A DNA stretch of 12,746 nucleotides, from positions 1 through 12,746 of the forward strand of contig JBGAQU010000078.1 of the NCBI GenBank assembly GCA_044220535.1. The letters are read 5' to 3'. The first letter of the stretch is position 1. Each line of letters begins with the position of its first letter. Position numbers and translations under genes: made by a program. The notes beneath the pieces were generated by a model. That model was not told the DNA's origin. It did not search any database and saw nothing but the letters and a program-made list of their open reading frames with translations. The stretch is from JBDHTS01 sp044220535 (GTDB lineage: Bacteria > Pseudomonadota > Alphaproteobacteria > Micavibrionales > Micavibrionaceae). This document shows positions 6,255 to 12,746 of this stretch, one piece after another.

Positions 6255-6604
6255 TGAAAGACCTGTCCACAGCCAATACCGCAGGCCTGATCCGCGGCGC
6301 GGAAGTCGCTAAGGCACATAAAGCCGAGACAAAGGCGCTTGAGGCGAAAACACCCAACGCAAAAAAAATCGACGCGGCCGCCAAAGATTTCGAGGCCAGC
6401 TTCGTCACCGAAATGCTGAAACCCATGTTCGAAGGCATCAAGGCCGATGAACAGTTCGGCGGCGGCAAGGGCGAGGAGATTTTCAACGGCATGATGATCG
6501 ACCAGTACGGCAAAATGGTCGCCGACCGCGGCGGCATAGGAATTGCAGAGATTGTTAAAGGTGAGCTTTTAAGATTACAGGAGACGAACCATGGCGCCAG
6601 TTAA
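6254..6604 (+). CDS. flgJ: FlgJ-like rod-binding protein (CheL type, no muramidase domain)
   Basis: A 116-residue protein consisting only of the rod-binding domain of FlgJ: IDAAAKDFEASFVTEMLKPM near 38-57, then FGGGKGEEIFNGMMIDQYG and a final GGIGIAEIVKGELLRLQE. The peptidoglycan hydrolase half of enterobacterial FlgJ is absent, as in other alphaproteobacteria, where the gene is often called cheL despite no chemotaxis role. It probably acts as a rod assembly scaffold or cap. ATG 6254 overlaps the flgI stop (TGATG); a GTG one codon earlier is also in frame. The 3' end overlaps the next gene by 14 nt. Confidence 0.88.
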   Translation: MKDLSTANTAGLIRGAEVAKAHKAETKALEAKTPNAKKIDAAAKDFEASFVTEMLKPMFEGIKADEQFGGGKGEEIFNGMMIDQYGKMVADRGGIGIAEIVKGELLRLQETNHGAS

Positions 6605-7079
6605 AACAGCCCCGAAACCCGCAGCCAAAGCGGGATACAACACTGCTGACGCCAACCGCGCCGTGCAGGAAGCGCTGAGAACAATTGATGCCGTGCACAG
6701 CGTCTATGCGGAAGAAAATGCCGCCCTGGATGCCGCCGATACTCAAAAATTCCTGGAGATCCAGGATCGCAAGATTGAGGCTGTGCGCAAGTACCAGACG
6801 GATATCACCGAGTTGATGGCGCGCAAGGATGAAATCAAATCCCGCCTCGACCCGCGCCTGAGCCACATCCTGAAAATGAAGCAGGAAGAATTCGATGCGC
6901 TGACCCGCGAAAATCTGGAACATCTGGATCGCATGCGCAAATGCGCGGAACGCATGGGCAGGCGCATTATGCAGGCGGCGCGCGAGACCGTGAAAAAAGA
7001 CACGCACGCTTATGGCGCGCAAGGCCATATGGCTCATGCCGACCGCCGCGTCTCGCTCGGCATCAACGAATCCGCTTAA
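6591..7079 (+). CDS. flgN: FlgN-like flagellar chaperone
   Basis: A 162-residue, highly helical and charged protein. Residues about 18-125 look like an extended coiled coil, including RKIEAVRKYQTDITELMARK and LTRENLEHLDRMRKCAERMG. The tail has RETVKKDTHAYGAQG, resembling the conserved end of the FlgN family. FlgN keeps hook-filament junction proteins FlgK and FlgL export-ready in the cytoplasm; those genes are not in this window. The N-terminus is Ala/Lys/Pro-rich. The ATG has AGGAG at good spacing and overlaps flgJ by 14 nt. The family call rests on helical character, tail motif and position between flgJ and fliK, so it is less secure than its neighbours. Confidence 0.65.
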   Translation: MAPVKTAPKPAAKAGYNTADANRAVQEALRTIDAVHSVYAEENAALDAADTQKFLEIQDRKIEAVRKYQTDITELMARKDEIKSRLDPRLSHILKMKQEEFDALTRENLEHLDRMRKCAERMGRRIMQAARETVKKDTHAYGAQGHMAHADRRVSLGINESA

Positions 7080-7094
7080 GGGAAAGATCGGTTC

Positions 7095-8615
7095 ATGGAA
7101 ACAAACGTTTTCGCCACTAAGACGATCCAGGGTTCGCCCGTCACCGGCACAGGCGTCACCGCGCTGGCCGGGAAAGGCGGCATGTTCTCTGGAACGGCAG
7201 GCCTGAACTTCATGGACCTGATCATCGCGCAGCTTCAGGCAAACGGGGATCTGGCAACCACATCCACCCTGCCCGCCGGCGTCACCAACACGCTGAATAC
7301 CCAGTCGGCAGATATTGCCGGGACGCCTGAACATATCGAACAACTGGCGGAGCAGGCTCTGGCCGCAATGGGCAAGGCAACGCAGCAGGCAGCGGACGGC
7401 GAACAGGTTGCCAGTACCCATGCCGATCTCGGCCTTGTCATCCTGTCCCCGCAGGACCAGAAAAAACTGCTCGCCATCCTGCAGAATTTCCTGAACGGCC
7501 AGCCCGAAGGCAGCAAACTGACCGTCGAAAGCCTGAACAACGGCATATTGAAAAAGCTGGATACCAAAGACCTCGTATCCACAAAAGAAGAAGGCGATCC
7601 CACGCTAATCATCTCCGGCCTGTCCCCGCAACAGCTGACGGACCTTTTGAAAAAGCTGCAGGAAAGCAAGGACGATCCCGCACAAACCGACCTGACCGTG
7701 GGAATTGTCCAGCTGAACCCGCCCGATATTAAAAAAGAACCCTTCTTCCAGTTGCGCGGCTCCCTCGCCCCTGTGACAGCCGATGCAGCGACGCCCACAA
7801 ATCCGCAGGACAGTGTCGGTGCCGCCACAATCGAGGCGTCATCGATGACCGCACTCACTGTTGAAGACGAGGGCAAAGCAGATCCGAAAGCCAAAGGTTT
7901 CGGCGAAGTCCTTAAAATGTTTGAATCCGCGAAGAATGACAATTCCGGCAAGCTGTCCGACCATGCGGAACTGAAAGCCATGATCAAGGCGAACGGCCCG
8001 GCCAACGCTACCCTGCCCGCAACACCGCACACAACGCCCGGCACACTGACGCAAAGCATTTCCTGGGACCAGATCTATCCCGAGGGCCTCAGCCTTCAAT
8101 CCGGCATGACCGGCACAATGGTCACAAACCCGGTCACTGGAACGGCGCAGATGACCAGCCTGACCTCCGGCGCGCCTGCCGCTGTTTTGCCTCATCCGGC
8201 AACACAGCAAGTGGCCAGCGCCCTGACCCGCACTATTAATGGCACCGAATCCGCGATGACCCTGCGCCTCGATCCGCCGGATCTCGGCAAGGTGTCGATC
8301 CGTATGGTGTTCGACAAGAATAAAAGCGTAAAGGCCGTTGTGACAGCAGAAAAACCCGAAACCTTCATGATGCTCCAGCGCGACTCCCACGTGCTGGAAC
8401 GCTCCCTGCAGGATGCAGGCCTGGATACGAACGGGGGTTTGAGCTTCCAGCTGTCGCAGGACGGCAGCCTGATGGGCCAGAACCGGCAGGGCCAGAAGCA
8501 AACCTACGATGGCGGCCCGTCCGCCTCCGGCGAAGAAGAGATTGCGATAGAGACAACCATGAACTGGTCCATCGATCCCCGCACGGGAACGATGCACTAC
8601 AACATACTGGCATAA
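7095..8615 (+). CDS. fliK: Flagellar hook-length control protein FliK
   Basis: A 506-residue protein with the typical FliK plan: a long, low-complexity N-terminal ruler rich in Thr, Pro, Ala and Gln, and a compact C-terminal domain. The latter holds the diagnostic MTLRLDPPDLGKVSIRMVF (about 388-406), followed by VVTAEKPETFMMLQRDSHVL and LERSLQDAGLD, near 417-445. The N-terminal part shows no recognisable enzyme motifs and is divergent, as expected. FliK is secreted during hook growth, and its C-terminal domain switches FlhB from hook to filament export. It follows flgN by 15 nt and precedes flgD by 15 nt. The ATG at 7095 has AAGGGA about 12 nt upstream, slightly long; no better start is seen. 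Confidence 0.92.
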   Translation: METNVFATKTIQGSPVTGTGVTALAGKGGMFSGTAGLNFMDLIIAQLQANGDLATTSTLPAGVTNTLNTQSADIAGTPEHIEQLAEQALAAMGKATQQAADGEQVASTHADLGLVILSPQDQKKLLAILQNFLNGQPEGSKLTVESLNNGILKKLDTKDLVSTKEEGDPTLIISGLSPQQLTDLLKKLQESKDDPAQTDLTVGIVQLNPPDIKKEPFFQLRGSLAPVTADAATPTNPQDSVGAATIEASSMTALTVEDEGKADPKAKGFGEVLKMFESAKNDNSGKLSDHAELKAMIKANGPANATLPATPHTTPGTLTQSISWDQIYPEGLSLQSGMTGTMVTNPVTGTAQMTSLTSGAPAAVLPHPATQQVASALTRTINGTESAMTLRLDPPDLGKVSIRMVFDKNKSVKAVVTAEKPETFMMLQRDSHVLERSLQDAGLDTNGGLSFQLSQDGSLMGQNRQGQKQTYDGGPSASGEEEIAIETTMNWSIDPRTGTMHYNILA

Positions 8616-8630
8616 GGAAAGGATGAACCC

Positions 8631-9308
8631 ATGACATCCGACGTCACCCTCGACACCGTAGCGAATCAGATCGGCAAGACAGCCACGTCGAAAGACAAGC
8701 TGGGGCAGGATTACACCCAGTTCCTGAAGCTGTTAACCACGCAGCTGCAGAACCAGGATCCGCTGAACCCGATGGACTCGTCCGAATTCACCAACCAGCT
8801 GGTGCAGTTCAGCCAGGTGGAACAGGCGATCAACTCCAACCAGAAACTGGACAGCCTGCTCAGCCTGCAATTGTCGAACGTCGCGTCCACCGCGCTCGGC
8901 TATGTTGGGCTTGACATCAACTACACCAGCGCAGAGCTGAATTTCGACGGCACGAAGCCGGTCAATATCAACTACGCGCTCAACACCGCCGCCACAACGT
9001 CGAAGGTCAATATTTTGAATGCGGACGGCAACGTCATCTATTCGGCGGATGCGGGCACGGATACGGGCAAGCATACATTCACATGGGACGGCAAGACATC
9101 GGAAGGCCTCACCGCGCCCGCAGGCACTTACACCATCCGCATCGACGCGGTGGACGCGGACGGCAAGGCCATTTCCACCACCACGGTGGTCAGCGGCCAT
9201 GTTCACGGCATTGAGACCCAGGACGGGGTGATCAACCTTCTGGTCGGCGACCGCGCCGTTCCGGTGGGCAACGTATTGAACGCGGTCCAACCGGCAACAG
9301 CGGCATAA
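8631..9308 (+). CDS. flgD: Flagellar hook capping protein FlgD
   Basis: A 225-residue protein of normal FlgD length. The N-terminal signature is complete: DYTQFLKLLTTQLQNQDPLN near 28-47, then SSEFTNQLVQFSQVEQAINS. From about residue 88 there is a beta-rich Tudor/Ig-like part, including the FlgD Ig-like motif with TFTWDGKTSEGLTAPAGTYT near 149-168. The C-terminus is VHGIETQDGVINLLVGDRAV. FlgD forms the scaffold at the hook tip that lets FlgE polymerise and is lost when the hook is complete. AGGAAAGGA lies 7 nt before the ATG. The first five codons and the ribosome site are identical to those of the flagellin gene at 11628. Flanking fliK and flgE place it in the hook operon. Confidence 0.96.
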   Translation: MTSDVTLDTVANQIGKTATSKDKLGQDYTQFLKLLTTQLQNQDPLNPMDSSEFTNQLVQFSQVEQAINSNQKLDSLLSLQLSNVASTALGYVGLDINYTSAELNFDGTKPVNINYALNTAATTSKVNILNADGNVIYSADAGTDTGKHTFTWDGKTSEGLTAPAGTYTIRIDAVDADGKAISTTTVVSGHVHGIETQDGVINLLVGDRAVPVGNVLNAVQPATAA

Positions 9309-9364
9309 GAAACCACAGGGATAACACCTTAGGAAACAACGACTGAACACCACAGGAGACGATC

Positions 9365-11077
9365 ATGAGTTTATATGGAGCACTTTTTACAGGCGTGTCG
9401 GGTCTTTCGGCCCAGTCGCAATCCACCGCGATGATCGCGAACAACATCGCGAACGTCAGCACCATCGGCTTTAAGGGGTCCGATGCGTCGTTCTACAGCC
9501 TTGTGACGTCACAGGGCCGGAACGCCGCATATTCCCCCGGCACGGTCGCCGTTGACCGGATACAGCGCGTGAACCAGCAGGGTTCGATCCAGCAGACCAG
9601 TTCCTCCACCGACGCCGCGATTTCCGGCAACGGCTTCTTTGCCGTGAAGCGGGATGCGGGTTCGGGCCAGGAATTCCTGTATACCCGCAGCTCTTCGTTC
9701 AGCGAAGATGCGACCGGCCTGCTCAAAAACACCGCGGGCTTCACCCTGTTCGGCTGGCCGCTGGATACCAACGGCAACCTGCCCGCTAACCAGGGCGATC
9801 TGACCTCGCTGGTGCCGGTGGACGTGGCGTTCCTTGGCGGCCTGACCCGGCCGACCTCCAACGCCAGCATGTCGCTGAACCTTGACTCGAAGGAAGTAGA
9901 CAAGAACCTGGCCGCCGTGCCGACCTCACCTTCGGATTTCAGCCGTGGCCTGACCGTGTATGACTCGCTTGGCTCTTCCCAGGTGCTGACGCTGAAATTC
10001 ACGAAGACCTACGGGCCTCCGGGAACGGCGGCGGGCACAATTGGCGGCCTGACCACCAGTTCCAATCTGATCACGGATCTGGGCATGACGGCGGGTAACA
10101 CCTTTACCCTGTCTGTCGATGGCGGCGCGGCGCGGACCTATACGGTCGGCGCGGCCGGCGCGCCCCGTGTCGATACGGTGGGCGATATCATCACCGACAT
10201 CAACACCAACGTCGCGGGCGTCCATGCCTTTATCGGCAACAATGGCGAGTTGGTGATCAACCGCAAGAACTTCGCCCTGGGCACGGAAAACATTGCGCTC
10301 GCCAACGGCACCGGCACGCCGCTGACCGCGCTGGGCCTGACGGCGGGCACCTACACCTCCAACAACCTGACGACCGGGCCTTACGCCAACGGCGCGCCGG
10401 GCAACACGCCGCCCTACTCGGCCGAAGCGTTCCCCAGCTTCCAGTTCGCGCCGGGCGATGCGTCCTATAACGACCGCGGCTGGTGGCAGATGACCGTTGT
10501 CCACCCGGACGGCAGCACCATCTCGACCGGCCTGATCAACTTCAACGGCGACGGCACCCTGAACGCCCTGCCCGATTCGAACGGCAACAAGGACATCAAC
10601 CTCAGCCAGATCAACTGGGGCAACGGTTCGAACCCGCAGAATATCGACCTCGATATTTCACGGTTCAGCCAGTTCTCCGGCAACTACAACGTCATCGCGT
10701 CCGACCAGAACGGCGCGGAGCTTGGCCTGAGGACCGGCGTGGAAATCACCCGCGACGGTTTCGTGGTGGCGCAGTTCTCCAACGGCGCGTCCGCGAACCT
10801 CTACAAGCTGCCGCTGGTCACCTTCGCCAACCCGAACGGGCTGAAGGAAGAATCCGGCACGGCCTATTCGAAGAACGACGCGTCGGGTGAGGAAAACCTG
10901 CGTGAGGCCGGACAGGGCGGCGCGGGCTTCCTGTCCCCCTCCACAGTCGAATCCTCGAACGTCGACTTGGCGGATGAATTCGCGAAGCTGATCGTCAGCC
11001 AGCGCTCCTTCTCCGCCAACACGAAGGTCATCACCACGGTCGACCAGATGACGGAAGACCTGTTGAGGCTGAGATAA
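9365..11077 (+). CDS. flgE: Flagellar hook protein FlgE with an inserted flagellin-like domain
   Basis: A 570-residue hook subunit, much longer than the E. coli form (about 400) but in the range seen in alphaproteobacteria. The N-terminus has MSLYGALFTGVSGLSAQSQS and TAMIANNIANVSTIGFKGSD, and the C-terminus has VESSNVDLADEFAKLIVSQR and a final VDQMTEDLLRLR. The middle strand pair LTVYDSLGSSQVLTLKFTKT ... WWQMTVVHPDG is split by about 150 residues (roughly 217-370). These contain a segment with DIITDINTNVAGVHAFIGNN and GELVINRKNFALG, resembling the flagellin hook-IN type repeats in the flagellin downstream. AGGAG lies 6 nt before the ATG. Two in-frame stops (TAATAA) end the gene. Confidence 0.96.
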   Translation: MSLYGALFTGVSGLSAQSQSTAMIANNIANVSTIGFKGSDASFYSLVTSQGRNAAYSPGTVAVDRIQRVNQQGSIQQTSSSTDAAISGNGFFAVKRDAGSGQEFLYTRSSSFSEDATGLLKNTAGFTLFGWPLDTNGNLPANQGDLTSLVPVDVAFLGGLTRPTSNASMSLNLDSKEVDKNLAAVPTSPSDFSRGLTVYDSLGSSQVLTLKFTKTYGPPGTAAGTIGGLTTSSNLITDLGMTAGNTFTLSVDGGAARTYTVGAAGAPRVDTVGDIITDINTNVAGVHAFIGNNGELVINRKNFALGTENIALANGTGTPLTALGLTAGTYTSNNLTTGPYANGAPGNTPPYSAEAFPSFQFAPGDASYNDRGWWQMTVVHPDGSTISTGLINFNGDGTLNALPDSNGNKDINLSQINWGNGSNPQNIDLDISRFSQFSGNYNVIASDQNGAELGLRTGVEITRDGFVVAQFSNGASANLYKLPLVTFANPNGLKEESGTAYSKNDASGEENLREAGQGGAGFLSPSTVESSNVDLADEFAKLIVSQRSFSANTKVITTVDQMTEDLLRLR

Positions 11078-11080
11078 TAA

Positions 11081-11227
11081 CGGAATAAGCGGGCGGCCCT
11101 TAAAAGCCGTCGGCTTACGGTGACGCAGGCGCGGCATTTGATAAGAGCGGAGACGGTCCTTCAGATGCAGGTAGAACACCCCGGTCGAGAGAACCCGCCG
11201 GACGCAAGCCAAAGCGAATAACCGTCC
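11081..11227 (+). other. Non-coding stretch between flgE and its terminator; possible structured RNA
   Basis: About 150 nt with no credible gene. It contains a small hairpin GCCGT-CGGCTT-ACGGT at 11105-11120, a CCGG...CCGG pairing near 11181-11201, and a possible enclosing 6-bp stem (GACGGT 11152-11157 with ACCGTC 11221-11226), then runs directly into a strong terminator. That is what a 3'-UTR-derived small RNA would look like. I recognise no known RNA family in it. The stems are short and may be chance in GC-rich DNA. Confidence 0.25.
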
Positions 11228-11268
11228 AAAGCGCGCCGGATTGGGGAAACCCGCCGGCGCGCTTTTTT
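11228..11268 (+). terminator. Rho-independent terminator closing the flgI-flgE run
   Basis: A perfect 12-bp stem AAAGCGCGCCGG / CCGGCGCGCTTT flanks a 14-nt loop and runs into six T. It lies 150 nt after the flgE stop, unusually far, leaving a long 3' UTR, and separates the hook operon from the flagellin gene. Confidence 0.93.
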
Positions 11269-11289
11269 ATATATGTCATCCCCCGTCAT

Positions 11290-11444
11290 CGTCATCCCGG
11301 CGAAAGCCGGGACCCATGCGATGGTTCGACCAGGGTCAAAAGGCCACAATAAGTCACAAAGCGTCACAAAGCGCGCTCTACGACATAACCAGCCGCTTAT
11401 GGTGCTGAAAAAGTGCATGGATCCCGGCCTTCGCCGGGATGACG
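11290..11444. repeat. Palindrome-ended repeat element, copy 2 (REPIN/RPE-like), intergenic
   Basis: The second copy of the element found in flgH, here 155 bp and non-coding. The left end starts CGTCATCCCGGCGAAAGCC and the right end finishes GCCGGGATGACG. The ends match copy 1 at 37/38 (left) and 35/35 (right) positions, but the core is different and longer. The core contains a perfect tandem duplication of GTCACAAAGC at 11353-11372. A + strand open frame through the element (11273-11545) is an artefact: its ends translate to the usual VIPAKAG and DPGLRRDD strings of this repeat type. Confidence 0.85.
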
Positions 11445-11530
11445 AATACGAAAAATCAAGGGCAAAAACCCATACAAAACAACCCCCTTCACAAACGCTT
11501 GCGACTTTTATAGACTTTCATGGTAGTTTG

Positions 11531-11545
11531 GTAACCTCTTCTTAA
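11531..11545 (+). promoter_or_regulatory. Possible CtrA-type site upstream of flagellin
   Basis: GTAACCTCTTCTTAA fits TTAA-N7-TTAA, the CtrA recognition pattern, with one mismatch in the first half. A weak -10 candidate TATCCT follows at 11558-11563, which would leave a leader of roughly 58 nt before the flagellin ATG. No sigma-54 (GG-N10-GC) or sigma-28 pattern was found between 11445 and 11627. The rest of the 550-nt gap between flgE and flagellin holds the 3' stretch, terminator and repeat described separately. CtrA control is inference only. Confidence 0.35.
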
Positions 11546-11627
11546 GGGATCATCAGCTATCCTTTAAAAATACCCGGTAGAAATCCGGTTTTTATTGACA
11601 CAGGCAACCTAGGAAAGGACACCTGCT

Positions 11628-12746
11628 ATGACATCCGACGTCGTATTATCAGCAGCACTCAGGAACAACCTGCTTTCGCTGCAAGGCACCCAAAAAGGCA
11701 TTGACGCTACCCAGTTCCGTCTGTCGACGGGCAAAAAGGTCAATTCCGCCCTTGATAACCCGCAATCCTTCTTCGCAGCGCAGGCTCTGACCAACCGCGC
11801 CAGCGACCTGACCAAACTGCTCGATGGTATCGGCCAGTCCATTCAGGTTATTAAAGCCGCCGATAACGGTGTAACAGCTTTAACCAGCTTGATTAACCAG
11901 GCACAATCGATTGCCACCTCCGCACAGGATTCATTAGCAACTGGTAGTACAAATGCTACCGTTACTGGTTCTGTTTCGCTTGCAGCCAACTCCAAGCTCA
12001 CATTACTTCCTGGTATTACCGCAGGCGATAACATTACCTTTACTGTTACCGATCCTGCAGGCGGCACATCTCCGATCTCTGCTCAAGTCGTCACGATTGG
12101 TGCCAATACTACCGCTACGGATTTGGTTACTGCTATTAATGATCTTAACACCAACCTTACTACTCCGGCGATTAACGCATCACTTGATGCTACAGGTAAG
12201 CTGGTATTAACCGCTGTTAATGGCGGATCACTGAACGCCAAGTTTATAGCTAACACAGCCGGTAACGTAGCCAACCTTGCTACTGCCACCGCTCTTGGAT
12301 TCGGATCTATTGCAAAAACCAACCAAAACGGTGCGGCAGCGGCTAACAGTACAATCGACTTCACCGCAACTGCAACGCCTACTTTGGTATCGAAAGCACT
12401 ATACAATGGTACCGGTATCGCACTTGCAAGCGGCACATTAACTGGCTTGGCATCGTCAGCTGGCGGTACGAACCTTACAACATTGGCAGCTGCCGATACC
12501 CTGACTATCACTGTAAATGGCAAAACTTCAAACGACTTGTTACACTATAGCGGTGCAACGGGTGCCACGACCACTATTCAAGGTTTGGTGGACGCTGTTA
12601 ACAATGATACCAACATTAAAGGTTTGATCTCTCTGAGCTATGACTCAGTTACTGGTAAATTTACAATACAGTCAACTGATGTGAACTCTACCGACGTTCA
12701 GATTAAGTTCAGTACGGCAGCAGCTACCAGTAAGATTAACTTGGGA
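11628..12746 (+). CDS. Flagellin (3' end cut off by the window)
   Basis: 373 codons are open to the window edge with no stop. The N-terminal D0/D1 helices are typical of flagellin: LSAALRNNLLSLQGTQKGID, QFRLSTGKKVNSALDNP, then AAQALTNRASDLTKLLDGIG and IQVIKAADNGVTALTSLINQ (up to about residue 100). The following variable region is Thr/Ala/Asn-rich and shows two divergent copies of a hook-IN-like domain: about 130-225 (GDNITFTV...ATDLVTAINDL...GKLVLTAVNGG) and about 287-373 (ADTLTITVNGK...IQGLVDAVNND...GKFTIQSTD). The conserved C-terminal helices must lie beyond the window. AGGAAAGGA stands 8 nt before the ATG. From about 11870 on, codons shift from C-ending to T- and A-ending. I give no symbol because flagellin names vary and paralogues are common. 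Confidence 0.92.
   Translation, partial: MTSDVVLSAALRNNLLSLQGTQKGIDATQFRLSTGKKVNSALDNPQSFFAAQALTNRASDLTKLLDGIGQSIQVIKAADNGVTALTSLINQAQSIATSAQDSLATGSTNATVTGSVSLAANSKLTLLPGITAGDNITFTVTDPAGGTSPISAQVVTIGANTTATDLVTAINDLNTNLTTPAINASLDATGKLVLTAVNGGSLNAKFIANTAGNVANLATATALGFGSIAKTNQNGAAAANSTIDFTATATPTLVSKALYNGTGIALASGTLTGLASSAGGTNLTTLAAADTLTITVNGKTSNDLLHYSGATGATTTIQGLVDAVNNDTNIKGLISLSYDSVTGKFTIQSTDVNSTDVQIKFSTAAATSKINLG

Noticed and set aside
6555..7421. 288-codon open frame on the minus strand
   Set aside because: It is antisense to flgN and fliK, which have clear family features and ribosome sites; long shadow frames are common in GC-rich coding DNA.
7235..8059. 274-codon open frame on the minus strand
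   Set aside because: Antisense to fliK, Ser/Cys/Phe-rich shadow composition, no start signals.
8622..8633. Three-codon frame ATG AAC CCA TGA overlapping the flgD start
   Set aside because: Too short to judge; the ribosome site serves the flgD ATG and a leader peptide role cannot be supported.
11273..11545. 90-codon + strand open frame before flagellin
   Set aside because: It runs through the palindrome-ended repeat; its peptide ends are translated repeat arms, it has no ribosome site and no recognisable domain.
1..12746. CRISPR array, tRNA, rRNA, attachment site or transposase
   Set aside because: No regularly spaced repeats, no cloverleaf or rRNA sequence and no integrase or transposase gene was seen; the only mobile-type DNA is the two palindrome-ended elements.

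Overview
The window is a flagellar gene cluster from an alphaproteobacterium. Three things point there: a FliX regulator gene, a family confined to that class, divergent from flgI; a Cys-poor DksA of the alphaproteobacterial type; and a single-domain FlgJ/CheL rod protein followed by FlgN and FliK. The genus cannot be fixed from sequence alone. Base composition is moderately GC-rich and coding density is high. Nearly everything serves the flagellar basal body, hook or filament.

Region 1 (1-3343, + strand) is the tail of a rod/ring operon: flgF (5' end outside the window), flgG, flgA and flgH, tightly spaced and closed by a strong hairpin terminator. The signal-peptide region of flgH carries an in-frame 120-bp element with inverted palindromic ends (REPIN/RPE-like).

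Region 2 (3365-4880, - strand) holds three genes read leftwards. The last is a small secreted protein of unknown function with three degenerate Cys/Trp repeats, preceded by a good sigma-54 type -24/-12 promoter. Before it come a dksA/traR-family gene with its own sigma-70-like promoter, and fliX with a perfect TATAAT -10.

Region 3 (4881-5126) is the divergent fliX/flgI control region. It has a near-consensus sigma-54 promoter facing flgI, a sigma-70-like promoter facing fliX, and a short palindrome between them.

Region 4 (5127-11268, + strand) is a long operon-like run: flgI (P-ring), flgJ/cheL-like rod-binding protein, flgN-like chaperone, fliK (hook length), flgD (hook cap) and flgE (hook, with a flagellin-like domain inserted). 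Junctions overlap or are under 60 bp, and a GC-rich terminator ends the run.

Region 5 (11269-12746) holds a second copy of the palindrome-ended element, a possible CtrA-type motif, and a flagellin gene that runs off the right edge. The variable domain of the flagellin differs in codon use from its N-terminus and contains at least two divergent copies of a domain also seen in FlgE.

Together the genes build the rod, P- and L-rings, hook and filament. The control signals suggest early (housekeeping-type) expression of fliX and dksA, and sigma-54 expression of the flgI operon and of the unknown secreted protein. The least explained items are that secreted repeat protein, the element inside flgH, and a non-coding stretch after flgE.
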